DNA of 64,000 nt, from contig OZ038533.1 of the NCBI GenBank assembly GCA_964036665.1, positions 19,216,575 to 19,280,574 of the forward strand, given 5' to 3'. Each line of letters opens with the position of its first letter. Position 1 is the first letter of the stretch. Below the pieces are notes generated by a model. That model was not told the DNA's origin, did no database searches, and saw only the letters and a program-made list of their open reading frames with translations. The DNA comes from Gordius sp. MW1 (lineage: Eukaryota > Nematomorpha > Gordioida > Gordea > Gordiidae). The position numbers and the translations under genes were made by a program. Below are positions 19,968 through 31,305 of this stretch, in pieces.

Positions 19968-21656
19968 ACAAGAATGCTACATTTCTTCTTATATATAGCG
20001 CCCCATATTCAGTTACTATAAAATCGAAGTATAAAGCTAATGCTTTTTTACTTATTTAACCAGAGGCGCAGGCAGAATTACCCGGAGGGGAGGGGCAGCG
20101 TTTGATTGTTTTTATTATAAGGATTTTTTAAAATAAATATATACACCTAGGGCTCTGTAAAACTAATTTTTAGCGTTCCGAGCCCAAAGTTTTGTTTTAA
20201 TTTGTCCGAACTTAAGCCCACCCAAGTTTTTCTAATCGAACAGGCAAATTATAAATCTTTAATCGATTGATTAATATGTAGTGAAACTTATTGTTATTGA
20301 TGATTAATTTAAAACAGGTGATCAGCAAGAATCGAGAATCCAATTAGCCTTTCTACAATATATAAATCTTAATAAAAATTAAAATGTAATGATTAGCTCT
20401 AAAATTATTTAACTGTTAAAAATTAGAATTCTGTTTCACATTATTTTTTAAATGATTTTTAAAGTTTTTTTTAAATGTGTAATTTAAGAAAATAAAGAAC
20501 AAACATAACAATTTTGAACAAGGTTTGAGAAACCTTCCTAAATACCCCAAACAAACTCTATATCTTAAATATAATAAGATTAAATAAAAAAAATCTTTCT
20601 AAATTTGCGACAATAATTTAAATCATTTATTATTTTTATAAAGAGAATTACATATTTTGTGAAGGTGAGATAAATAAATTAATAAATTAAGAATCGTAAA
20701 TATTGGGACAACATTCCGTTATGGCTAATAAATTATATTTACAGATAGTTATAAATTTATTATTCTTTAGTTAAAATTATAATGTTTAAAGAATAATAAG
20801 AATAATATTAACCCGACAGGTACCAGTGTAACTTTTAGGTGACGCAACTTTAGAACCACTTTTCTTAAAAACTACTGAAGATAAAAACATGGTTTAAATT
20901 AAATTTGAAAGATTTGATTGGGATAAATCATCTGATAAAATTTTATTTTCTTCGTTGGTTCTTAAATTATAATCGTTCAAAAATCGTAAAAATCGCAATT
21001 CCGACCTACCTTTTATTAAATATTTTAGTACACTCTACAATAAGTTCTGTATAATTTTTCCAACATTTTGTAAGTAATTTAAAATTCATATGAATACTTT
21101 AAAGACTTTAAAATTTGCCTTAAAGTTGAACTTCACCTACAGGTTACACTGGGCAGAGCTTGTGAGCCTAGCCTAACGTTTTCGATGATTTAATTATAAA
21201 ACTATGAATCTATTAATGATTTTTTTCTTTTTTCCTCTACAAAAGTTGATAGTATAAAGGGGGTGGGAATGGAATAGTCAAGAATGGCGAAAATTTTGCG
21301 TTCTTAAGCTATTAAAATCTTAATAAAACTATATTCTCGATTTTTATATTTTTTTGATAGGAAATATGGCGGATAAACATGATATTTATAGATAAAATTG
21401 TACTCATAAAATACCAAATTAGTTACATTGATAATTTTAATGCGGTTAAAGATGGAGATCTTCATTTATATAATTCATTAGGATTTTATTATATTTTTAT
21501 CGAATTTAATCATGGTTGGGGAGGGTTTTGGGGTTGAAACCTCCTCCCCCCGCGGACAAAAATTTATAAAACTTATGTAATTGCATAAAATTTAATAAGT
21601 ACGATAGCGGCGTAATTAGACTCGTAATACTCAATTTTACTTTACTAAATAAATCA
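19968..21656. other. Intergenic DNA, transposon debris
   Basis: AT-rich. Near 20065 a GAGGCGCAGGCAGAATTACCC end-like word precedes G runs, and near 20148-20260 GGGCTCTGTAAAAC with GAGCCCAAAG and TAAGCCCACCC looks like an eroded GC-tipped hAT end. No gene recognised. Confidence 0.45.
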
Positions 21657-21826
21657 TGGGCTTAGCCAATGGGGGGGGGGCAGAGATGGGCCGTTGCCCC
21701 CCTCCAAATCCAAAAATTTGTTGGAATATATTAAAATTATGGTATAAATTTCAAAAAATGTTCATTTTGCCCCTCCCTAAATCATTATTGCCCCTCTCTA
21801 ATTCCAAAGCTGGCTAAGCCCATAAA
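21654..21826. mobile_element. Short TIR element, GGGCTTAGCC ends and G/C runs
   Basis: Starts ATCATGGGCTTAGCCAATG followed by a G run and ends GCTGGCTAAGCCCATAA. The interior is shared with copies at 49312, 51053 and 54933: TGCCCCTCCCTAAATCATTATTGCC, with AAAATTATGGxATAAATTT before it. About 170 bp, non-coding MITE. Confidence 0.8.
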
Positions 21827-23156
21827 ATATTATTATAAAAATTATTTGTGCTGACAAGTAAGAGAAAATTTAATACCTATATCTATATATTGTTGGAAAT
21901 TATGTTGCTAATAAACATTTTAAATAAGGTGACAGAACGTAAGAAATAATGCTCTTAATAAATTAATAATTGTATCAACTTAGAATTTAAAAAAAAAATC
22001 AATTTTGGATCTATTTTGAGCCCCAATCGGGCTTCAGAAGATTCCCTCAACTGAAATAATCGGGCTTCTCAAATTATATTTTGATAATTTTTTTTTTCAA
22101 ACTGCAAAGCCCAGAATTTCAATAGTGAATTGAGTAATGTGATAATTTTTAACAAATCAATTATCGAAATTTTTATGGTTTTTCTCACTTATTAGCAATT
22201 AAATTTATTGTATGCTTAGAGATAAATTCAGATTCTGAATTCATAATCTCATTAAAATTTCCAGGGGCTTAAAAAGATTATTGTCTGGGACGGGCACAAC
22301 AAAACCACCAAGCTTGAATTGAGCTCAGCCCAATAAAAAACAATAAGCAGGACTCTAAATTCGCCTAAGAAAGTGTAATTAATAACAAATTTAGAAACCT
22401 TAAATGTTAATCTACACCTATCACAGGCATTAAATGCTGTTAATTTGAAAAGGGGAAACAACTGAAAGAGAATTTTAAAGAGGGATTTCATGTTAGTTTT
22501 AAAATTGGGTATTTATTATCGAGACAATTTGTTATTTTTAATAATTAGAACAAATAGACAATCACAAAGTAAGACTTCACATCAACATATTAATGTGTTG
22601 TGTTACAATATACCAAATTAGCCCTTTATAATCTCATCTTCTTTACACCAGCCTCAATAGAATTTAAAATCTAAATTTGGCTGGACAATCTCACATGGAT
22701 GCTACATTATGTATATAGATCTTTAATTAAATTGCATAAAAAAAATTTCCTATACATTATTTCGATATTTGAAGAAAATATTTGAAAACCCACCCCCCCC
22801 CCCAAAAAAAAAATAAAATTCTGCGTACGCCCCTGCATGATTTTAATAGATGGCGGACTGGTCCCATTTTTCGGTTTGTAGCAATAAGACAGTCCTTATA
22901 AAAGGTTAAAAGGGATCGAAAATATAATTTGACTGTCGTTACTCTTATTCAAATGATGTGAAAGTTTTATTATTTTGTTTAAGATCTTTAATTTATATGC
23001 AAAGAAACACGAAATTTATAACAATTTTCAAAACTGGTATTAGTCACCCAAAAATGTCTAATTGTTTTAAAAACTTAAAAAGTCCTATTCTTCAACATAA
23101 TATCCAATGGTATGCGTAGAAATCGGGTAAAAAGCATAATCAGACAACTCTAAACA
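21827..23156. other. Intergenic DNA, nothing recognised
   Basis: AT-rich with scattered GGGCTT/AAGCCC words (22028-22110, 22260) that may be transposon debris, and a C11 plus A9 run near 22793 followed by CTGCGTACGCCCCTGCA, the end of another GGCGTAGCC-type element. No coding evidence. Confidence 0.45.
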
Positions 23157-23164
23157 GTCCAAAC

Positions 23165-23847
23165 TAGAGTGTGCACGGATCTCCGATCCGACACCCGATC
23201 CGATCCTATCCGTCCGAACTTGGATCGAATCGATCGGATCGGATACACATTTTATTTTAGTCGGATCAGATCGGATTTTCAAATTTAAAATAAACAATAA
23301 TAAGTTATAATTAATTAAATTAATAATTTTTAGTATACCTTTTCATAATTATCTTTGAAATGAAGATTGCAAATATGATTCAAAAAAGATTTGCTGAAAT
23401 GGTGGGTTTCATATCAAACAGTCCTACCAAGGCTTTATAAGCTGGCAAATAAAGTTTTAGCCATACCTGCTACCTCTACCACTTCGAAAAGAAATTTCTC
23501 GGTGGCCGGAAGAACATTAGAAGAAAGAAGAATGCGAATTAAACCAGAAAATTTTCATTTATATTTTTTTACTAATATGGAATTAGTCAAATAAAATTTT
23601 ATATTTATTTCGGGTCTATTAAAATTGCTATACCTTGTTTTTATGTATTTTGAATTTAATCATCAATAAAAAGTTCTGTTCGTAAAATTTTAATTTAAAA
23701 ATTTCGGATCGGATCGGATTTTAAAAAACTCGGATCGGATCGGATTTAGATTTTAAAAAACTCGGAACGGATCGGATGGATATAAAATTTTTCAAAAACC
23801 CCTCAGATCGGATCGGATCATAAAAATTTGATCCGTGCACACCTCTA
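23165..23847 (+). mobile_element. Non-autonomous hAT with perfect 8 bp TSD
   Basis: 683 bp flanked by identical GTCCAAAC at 23157-23164 and 23848-23855. Ends TAGAGTGTGCACGGATC and, inverted, TAGAGGTGTGCACGGATC. GGATCGGATCGGAT tracts fill both subterminal regions. It contains a transposase end (23391-23594) only. Confidence 0.95.
23391..23594 (+). pseudogene. hAT dimerisation-domain remnant
   Basis: About 67 codons: WWVSYQTVLPRLYKLANKVL is the helix preceding the conserved box, AIPATSTTSKRNFSVAGRTL is the dimerisation box (family: PATSxxSERxFSxAG, with K-R-N replacing S-E-R), then EERRMRIKPEN as expected. It stops soon after. Only the last tenth of a transposase is present, so the surrounding element is internally deleted. 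Confidence 0.85.
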
Positions 23848-23855
23848 GTCCAAAC

Positions 23856-24474
23856 ACACAATTTTTCCAAGGTATGAGTTTTCTGGGCATTTTATAAGAT
23901 TGGTTTAAATTCAATTACAAATAGTGCAATCAGTGGCGTAGCTAACCTTTTTGCCTTGGAGGGGGGGGGGGGAGGGGCTGGCTGGTCAAACCATGGGCGT
24001 ATTTGGGGGGGGGACAAAAAATTTTTTACTACAAGAACCCTTAAAAATTACAAAAAATTGATGTTTTGCCCCCCCCCCCCCTAATTGAACTTAAAACATT
24101 TTCGCCCTACCCTAATCCAAAACCTGGATACGCCCATGGGTCAAACGCAATTGAAAATTTAAACTTGGACAAACTTAAAATTCCGCTACTATTTTGTACA
24201 TTTTTTCTAATAACATCTCACAGTTATGAATCAGACCCTCATGTTTATAGGGCATAAAATAAACAAAATTTATTCATAAATAAAACAAAGTAATGTAGTT
24301 AAAGCAATATAGAAAATTTCACATTGTTTAATAAGTTTTTGAATAAATGAGTTGTAAAGGCACAAAGTGGAATGGGGGTATAGACAAAGATCTTTGATAT
24401 TTTAAAAAATGATACAAATAGTTAGAAAACTAAACAACAAAGTTTTTATAAAAATATTTTATTGTCACAGCCCC
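23856..24474. other. Intergenic with GGCGTAGC / poly-G element ends
   Basis: CAGTGGCGTAGCTAACC at 23933 opens onto a G12 run. From 23992 CATGGGCGTATTTGGGGG runs to CTGGATACGCCCATGGG (ends ~24139), an inverted pair about 150 bp apart with CCCCCCCCCCTAATTGAAC inside, very like 41656-42015. The remainder to 24474 is unremarkable. Confidence 0.6.
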
Positions 24475-24884
24475 AAAAAATCTTGGCCATATATATAAAT
24501 AAAATTCTAGTGTCACGGTGTGGGTAGTTAAACTCTTCCGAAACAGCTGGACCGATTTGGATGGAAATTTCTGCGAATGATTGGTATGTCTGAGCCTAGG
24601 TTTTAAACTATATTCCAAATCTCTAAGTGAAAAGACGATCAAGTTATTTTGTATACGTTTTGACGTTTAATAAAATGTCAATCAAAAGCAACCTCATGAC
24701 GTCATACAGTGTAAAATTAAATAATGTAAACAAGCTTTCGTATAAAAAAGGGCTGAAGTATTTTATTCTATTTTAACTTATCAACAATAACATTTGGCGC
24801 CGTACGTTGCTGGATGTATTCGAATAAGTGGCAAATGCGAGGATTAGAATATGCTCACATTTTAACGCTGTAATACACTTATTT

Positions 24885-26215
24885 CCCTACAAGGGTATAT
24901 TAGATTAGATGCATTACCTCGTGCGTGCTATGCTAGTCTAGTCAAAGCTGGGTTATTATAAAATTTTTAGCCTAATGCAATAAATCTGAATGTACATCGT
25001 ATTTTTTAACAGTTTTTTTTATAGACGCAACGCAATTTATATATAAAAGCGAATCAAAAATATATATATTAAAAATGATGATCTAAATCATCGTTATCTA
25101 CCATTATCCGTGTAATAATCAGCCATGGCTTATGAATTTCAAAAAGATCAATAAAGGAAAAATAAAGTTTTCGCATAATAATTCAATATAAAAAGTTCCG
25201 GGTTAATTAATAATTAAACTCTAAATGATTTTTTCTTGTTTTATTGACATTTAGTATTTTGACTACATAACTGTTTTGCAAAGTTTATTGATAAATATCA
25301 TATGCCGTATACAAGTAAATTAAACTTAAACGGTATAATTTAAAAATTAAATATTTCCCCAATTGTTTATCGACAAAATTTCGCGAAGAGTCCTACAGCC
25401 GAGATCTCTTCTTTGTCATATCACCGGCATTTGTAAAAATTCTTTCATACGCCACAGAACTAGGTTGTGAAAGTAATTCGCCATTTTGCTTAAATCTTTA
25501 TAAGTATTCTCATTCATGCACCACCAGGCTTTTTTTTATTTTAATGCTTTTGGTCACGTCCGTTATATAGATTAAAAAAATAAAATTAAATTCTTAATTT
25601 AATCTGTTTAAATTAAGAGTGTAGCAGAGGATATTAATTTTACTTAATTAACTTTCGACTGACTTAAATATGAAGTATTTAGAACATTTACTATTAAACC
25701 AAATGTACTAAAAAATCACGATATGAGTTCTCCATTAAATTAAGTAAAATTTTAATTTAATTTTGGTGCCGCTAGGCCGTCCTACTATTAATACACCCTA
25801 GAATATATAAAATACAATTATCGCACGTTACAATTTTAAGGCGTTTGCCGACTCTTGGCCCTAGGTAACGATGATTTAAATTTTTATTTTTATTTTATGC
25901 GCTTATATATATATATATATATGTTTTTTTACATTTTATTTTTTTAATTTAATTATCCGGTATAAAAAATTACATTCGCGACTAAAAAAAACTATAAAAA
26001 CGCGCAACTAAACTGATGCCATTTATCCGTGTATAAAAATCATGTTAGATTTAATGATTTCCATTGTGATCTTTTGCCTGATAACTCTTTCAAATCTAAT
26101 GAGACGTTAGAGATCGCTTTTCCATTTTGTTTTAAGAGAGCAAGGCATCAATGGCTAAATTTCCTGTAGTTGCCACTAAGGGAATGAATGTTGTAATATT
26201 GCGTCCATAAAAAAA
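24885..26215 (+). repeat. Long-TIR repeat family, copy 1
   Basis: Left end TAATACACTTATTTCCCTACA then GTGCGTGCTATGCTAGTCTAG. It shares its whole length, with small indels, with 28823-30110. Landmarks in order: AATGTACATCGTATTTTTTA, AAAAGTTCCGGGTTAATTAA, TTTATCGACAAAATTT, CCGTCCTACTATTAATACAC and GCGTCCATAAA. It lies inside the Helitron; its right TIR is cut off at the helicase remnant. Confidence 0.8.
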
Positions 26216-26219
26216 TACA

Positions 26220-26981
26220 ATGTACATAGATATTGCTGATGAAAAATTTGCTTCACATGAAAATACTGGATGCATAAAATTACCGCCGGATTTCTGCACA
26301 ATCGTCGTCGACTCGCAAAATACTCTCATCAAGCACATATTTCCAGATCCTTACACACGATACAAAACTCTTGATTTGCTGGCAGAAAGAGCAATATTGG
26401 CAGAAAAAAATGTGGGCGTCAATGGTAAAAATTCCAAGGTACAACAGTTGTTGCCGGGGGACTTGGTGTCATACAAATCTGACGATGCAGTTTGCGATGC
26501 TAACGAAATAGTTTTTGAATTCATTGGATTTGTTAGGCATGCCACCGCACTAGAATCGAATGTTGGATCTCCGGTAATTTTGCTCCGTAATTTGAACCCA
26601 CCACGGCTGTGCAATGTCACAAGATTAATAATTAAAAAATTAAAGAAAATCTTTATCGAAGTCAGCATTTTGAATGACAAGTTCCGAGGTAAAATGTATT
26701 GCTGCCACGAATCCCTATGATTCCCACAGATGTGCTGATGGAATTCAAGCATTCAAATTTCAATTAGATTGGCATTCGCAATGACAATCAATAAGGCGCA
26801 AGGCCAAACGATGTATATTTGTGGCTTAGATTTAAGCATATCATTCTTTTCCCACGGACAACTATACGTTGCATGTTCTCGCGTGGGTAAACCATTCAGT
26901 TTGTATGTGTTGATGTTTAAAAATATCCAATATTTAAGAAATCCCAATTATATTTATTTGCATTTAACATTTTATATGTGA
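26220..26981 (+). pseudogene. Helitron Pif1-type helicase C-terminal part
   Basis: Two pieces separated by small frameshifts. The first (to about 26690) reads LPPDFCTIVVDSQNTLIKHIFPD, then LAERAILAEKN, LLPGDLVSYKSDDAV, GSPVILLRNLNPPRLCNVTR and LIIKKL, the end of the Pif1-like helicase as found in Helitrons. The second (26769-26981) has [14 protein letters not shown], the helicase motif with KAQGQT, and [12 protein letters not shown]. The family unwinds DNA during rolling-circle transposition. The Rep nuclease HUH motifs and the Walker A part of the helicase are missing, so this copy is dead. It must be separated from host Pif1, which lacks the LRNLNPP..CNGTRL spelling. Confidence 0.85.
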
Positions 26982-27189
26982 AGTGAATCATCCAAAATAT
27001 AAATTTAAACTAAATTTACTATATATGAATATGATTACCAATAAAAAAAATTTAATCCAAGATCTCGAATATAAAATCTCGTCTCGAGGTCAGAATTCTC
27101 GTCTCGACTCGACTCCATTTTTCAAATTATTGTCTCATCTCCTGATTTCCTTTATTAATAAAATCTTTGGGCAACTTGTCTAGGTTGTT

Positions 27190-27735
27190 GCTATATATCG
27201 GATAATGCGAAACTGGCTAAATAATTCCCTGCAAATTAATGCTGACCGTTGCTTACATCTAATTTGTCTCACCCCCTAGGCTAAAATTTTGGTTAATTGC
27301 TATTTATATTTGCTGCTCTGTGAATTTCATTTATCAATCTATCTAGGTTGTTGCTTTAGAATGGATGAATGCGAAACTGTCTAAATAATTTCTTGCAAAT
27401 TAATAATGACCGTTGCTTACTTTTACTTTATTTGACCCTGGCCGAAGATCGACCATTCTGTCCTTACTTCAGACCTCACTTGATTCTTAATTGTTTGTGC
27501 ATCTTTGTTGGTCTGGGCGGCTAACTTTTTGGCCAAAAATGTATATATTACTCTGACCTATTGCTTAAACTTTGACCATTAACCCCTCTCCGCTCCATTT
27601 CTAACCCCCTTGGCCCCTGCTTTGCCCCCTAACCCATCGCCCTTTTTGACCCCCATTTTTGCCCCCCCCCCCTTACCATGAATTTATAACTTGGTTGGAA
27701 TACCCAAATTAGCTTAAAAATTAAGATCCGAATTA
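27190..27735 (+). repeat. Dispersed repeat, copy at 27.2-27.7 kb
   Basis: 27346-27700 matches 33196-33555 in the same orientation: GCGAAACTGxCTAAATAATT, GACCGTTGCTTACTTxTACTTTAT, TTTGTTGGTCTGGGCGGCTAAC and AATGTATATATTA, then C-runs between TTTGACC words. The first half (27190-27290) is a shorter internal duplicate of the GTTGCTATATATCGGATAATGCG start. Non-coding, identity not known. Confidence 0.75.
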
Positions 27736-27750
27736 TGAGTTGCTTGTAAA

Positions 27751-28638
27751 TAACACAGCTCGACAAATATTGACTTTGTGAATACATCCCGCAATCCGAT
27801 ATAATTCTGATAGAATATTTTGCGCTGAAAAATAATCTGTTTTTAGTTTTTTTCTACAATTACAAGTTTTTTTTAGATATACGAGGTTGAAGGTGCCAAA
27901 AATGCCACTTTTAAGCCTTTTTGAGGCTATATTGCCACGGTTTTTAATATTTAGTGAAAAATAGTAATATATTTATGTAGATTAAAGTTTCATCTATAGG
28001 TCCATTAATTTATTTTTTTGTTACACCTCTATACTCAAATTTATACGCGTTTGCGTTAACCCTTTCTCCTTATCTAAATTCGTCCCACTATGTCTGGAAA
28101 AAGGAGTACATTAGAGTACATACATACGCGCTGTTTACTAACACATCTCTCTCTCCCTTTCTCCATCTCTTTTACTCCCGCCCCCATATCTATCCAAGCA
28201 TACATGAAGGGGGCGGGATGGAGGAGAAAGAAAGGAGAGTAGGTGAAGGGAGAGAGATAAGTGTTAGTAAACATTGCGTACGCAGTATCAACTCTAATGT
28301 ACTCCGTTTACCAGACATCGTGCGACGAATTTTGATATGGAGAAGGGGTTCACGCAAACGCGTATAAATTTGAGTATAAGGGTGATATAAAATCAAAGAA
28401 TGGACTTATAGATGAAACTTTAATCTACAAGAATATATTACTATTTTTCACTAAATATTAAAAATGCCGTGGCAATATAGCCTAAAAGACTTTAAAAAAA
28501 AGCATTTTTGGCACTTTCAACCTCGTATATCTAAAAAACCGGTAATTGTAGAAAAAAACATATTATTTTTTAACGCAAAATTCTCTATCAGAATTTTTGG
28601 TCGGATTGCGGGATGTTTTTTTTGTAGACCTGTGTAAT
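27751..28638. mobile_element. ~890 bp palindromic foldback element
   Basis: Nearly the entire length is one inverted repeat centred near 28195. The left arm runs from AACACAGCTCGACAAAT through CATCCCGCAATCCGA, ATATACGAGGTTGAA, GCCACGGTTTTTAATATTTAG, AAATTTATACGCGTTTGCG and CTCCCGCCCCC. The right arm gives the reverse complements in reverse order and ends GTAGACCTGTGTAAT. Arms are about 430 bp and 90 percent or more alike by eye. No transposase. Short open frames at its centre are translation shadows. Confidence 0.9.
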
Positions 28639-28822
28639 TACTAAATTAGATTTTTAAAACAACATAATGAATACGCTATGCCTTTTAAACGTATAAAAAA
28701 AATAATGACAAAAATAGTGGGGTAGGGGTAAATTAGTGATGATGAAACGCTTAGCACTTCCCATCTACTTGCGTTTTATATTTTATACATCCCCTTCCCC
28801 CATTTCAAAACTATATTATATG

Positions 28823-30180
28823 CTGCATTGCGTCGTGCGTGCTATGCTAGGTCAGAGCTGGGCCTAATTCAATAAATCTTAATGCACATTGTATTTTTTC
28901 TAATCTTTTTATAGACACAACGCAACATATATATAAAAGCGAATATAAAATAAACGTTCTAAAAATGAATATCTAAATTATCGTTACCTACCATTATCTG
29001 TGTATTAAATTAGCCATTGCTCATGAATTTCACAACATATTAATAAAGGAAAAATATAAAATAAATTTTTCACTTAATAATTCAATGTAAAAAGTTCCGG
29101 GTTTATTAATAACTAAACTCCAAATAATTTTTTCTTGTTTTATTGGCATTTAGTATTTTGACTACTTAACTGTTTTGCAAAGTTTATTGATAAATATAAT
29201 ATCAAGTAAATTAACATAAACCTAAACGGTATAATTCAAAAATTAAATATTATTTTCCCCAATTGTTTATCGACAAAATTTTGCGAATAGTTCTACTAGC
29301 CAACTGAGATCTCTTCTTTGTCTTTAAATAACCGGCCCTTGCGAAAGATCTTCCATACGCCACAGAACTAGGTTGTTGACTTAATAAATATTTCGCCACT
29401 TGTTTAAACCTAGAGTTGTTAAATTGCTAACTTTCTTCAAACTCCAGACGCGAGCACGCACACTGAGTTGCTTAATATGCGCGTTAGCACAATTTGTGCT
29501 CCTGTTCGGTGCACTAGGCAGAACAGTAGCCTATAAAAATGCTCGAGGGCCGAGCAGAAACTCGAGCAGATGGAAGCTGGAGTTGAAGAAAGTTAGCAAT
29601 TTAACAACTTTACTTAAACCTCTATAAGTGTTCTCGTTTGAGCACTACCAGAATCTTTTTATTATAATGTTTTTATGTTTTGATCGCGTCGCGTTATATA
29701 GATTAAGAGAATTAAATTAAATTGCATAAGAATTTAATCTGTTTAAATTGAAAGTGTGACAGAGAATATTACTTTATTAACTTTCGATCAACCTAAATAT
29801 GAAGTAATTTGAACATTTACTTTTATACCTGTTTGTAATGTACTGAAAAATCACGATATGAGGATTCTCCATTATGTTGCAAAAATTTTAAATCTAGCCG
29901 CCAGGCCGTCCTACTATTAATACACTCTAGAATATATAAAATACAATTTTATCGCTCGTTACAATTTAAAGGCTTTTGCCAACTCTTGAACCCTTTTAGA
30001 CAAGTATGATTTAGATCTTCATTCTTAATACGTTTATTTTTATTCGCTTATAAATATATATTGTAATAATGCGTCCATAAAATATTTATAAAAAATACAA
30101 TGTATGCCATTATTCATCTTATGATAATCCAGCTTTGACTAGACTAGCTTAGCACGCAATTATAAGAATAAAATAATTAA
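28823..30180 (+). mobile_element. Long-TIR element, copy 2 (most complete)
   Basis: The left end CGTGCGTGCTATGCTAGGTC, continuing to AATGCACATTGTATTTTTT, is repeated inverted at the right end (AAAAATACAATGTATGCC to GACTAGACTAGCTTAGCACGC), giving a ~90 bp TIR around ~1.35 kb. The interior matches 24913-26215. A 202 bp MITE is inserted at 29411. No coding region was seen, so it is non-autonomous. Superfamily not assigned. Confidence 0.75.
29411..29612. mobile_element. 202 bp hAT-type MITE nested in long-TIR element
   Basis: Inverted ends TAGAGTTGTTAAATTGC(TAACTTTCTTCAA) and the reverse at the right, about 36 bp, around a GC-richer core. Flanks TTTAAACC (29403-29410) and CTTAAACC (29613-29620) agree at 7 of 8 and correspond to one TTAAATCT in the uninterrupted copy near 25490, an empty site. 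Confidence 0.92.
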
Positions 30181-30535
30181 TGATTTGAAAATAAAAATTT
30201 ATAAATTACATACCTGATTCCCAAATAAAAAAAATTACTTGACTATTTTTAATAAATAATTTAATAAATCCCATACTCGTGGATATATTAATTATGCGTT
30301 TATTGCATTGTATATTCGACTCCTCGAGTATCGAAAATAGACGGACAAACAGCCTATAATAAATAATATAAGGCAAAATTTAAAATAATTTTTACCAATA
30401 GAAAATCACCTTGTAAATTGTAAAATTCAATAGTATTTCAATCCATGGCGTTATGCCAGCATTTTAATTTAATTTATTTTAGTATGTATCATACATTATT
30501 TGGAAATAAACCTCTATTAGAAAAAAACAAAATTT
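30181..30535. repeat. AT-rich repeat shared with 34.7-35.0 kb
   Basis: ATTAATGATTTGAAAATAAA, CATACTCGTGG-like words and TTxCAATCCATxxCG(T/C)TAT recur in the same order at 34705-35030. This unit follows the long-TIR element in both places. Non-coding. Confidence 0.65.
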
Positions 30536-30539
30536 GACA

Positions 30540-30965
30540 AGAGGCTATGTTTTTTATTGGTCAGTATCCAGTAGACGGCCAAAAAGCCTACATTATAAAT
30601 CTTATCAATAAGAGCAATATATTATCAATGCAAAATTTAGATTAACAACAAAAAGAAGAATGTCCTCACGCAGGTTCAAACTTATATTAGTGGAGGCAAA
30701 AGCCCTCAAGAGGGGGGGGGGGAGGCGCGGGAATTTTAGAATGTAAGGCAAATGCAAAAGTTCAAAAATAAGCTTGAAAATTTTTTTGCCCTCACCGAGA
30801 ATTCAGCGGAGGCATAGGCCCTCGTAGGGGAGGGGAGGGTGTTGCAACTGGGTATGATACTCAGGGGAGCTTAATCGAAACCCCAAGGGGTCGCAGTGGT
30901 AAACACGACGAAATATGAGGTCAATTTGACTTACCCCGCGTTCGTGATGACGCGCGAAGCGAAAA
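30540..30965 (-). repeat. Satellite unit plus tRNA-like SINE pieces
   Basis: One satellite unit (TTGGTCAGTATCCAGTAGAC, then GGCCAAAAAGCC) is followed by two minus-strand SINE-like blocks (around 30660-30710 and 30785-30830) and the shared block AATCGAAACCCCAAGG then GGTCGCAGTGGTAAACACGA, which recurs at 40145-40200. GGTCGCAGTGG resembles a Pol III A box. It is the same neighbour order as at 38.8-40.2 kb. Confidence 0.6.
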
Positions 30966-31305
30966 AAATGGAAGTGAAATTTTGTGCTAATTTATCAAAC
31001 TTTCCATTATTTTTCTTAATATCTTATATTCATCGTGAATTTTATCATATATCACGAAAATAACGATTGTTAATATTAGGTGTTCATAGTGAAACCGCAG
31101 ACGATTATTTTCGCCCGCGGCAAAAAGCGAACAAAAAATAAGATACAAATCATTTTGTACTTTTCGCGCAATGGTAAAAAAATTATTTTTAAGGTGGAGC
31201 AACAGCAAGAGCCCAAAATTTGCAGTGGTCAACACAACACCCTTGCCGACTCAGGGAAGAGGATCAAAAGAAAAAAAAACGGGAAATAAAAGAACGTGAC
31301 CTGAC
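30966..31305. other. Intergenic sequence, partly shared with 40.2-40.35 kb
   Basis: GCAAAAAGCGAACAAAAAATA and GCAGTGGTCAACACAACACC, then CTTGCCGACT, recur near 40235-40320. No gene recognised. Confidence 0.5.

Larger units (their letters stand above)
24478..26990 (+). mobile_element. Helitron remnant
   Basis: Left part TATATATAAATAAAATTCTAG followed by TGTCACGGTG and AAACAGCTGGACCGATTTGG is the typical 5' start of invertebrate Helitrons. The right part encodes the end of the Rep-helicase (26220-26981). The region between about 24915 and 26215 is filled by another repeat family rather than Rep-helicase coding. A terminal hairpin plus CTRR 3' end was not located, so the right limit is approximate. 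Confidence 0.75.

Noticed and set aside
28074..28396. Two overlapping minus-strand frames at the palindrome centre
   Set aside because: The sequence is a self-complementary foldback; frames are accidental.
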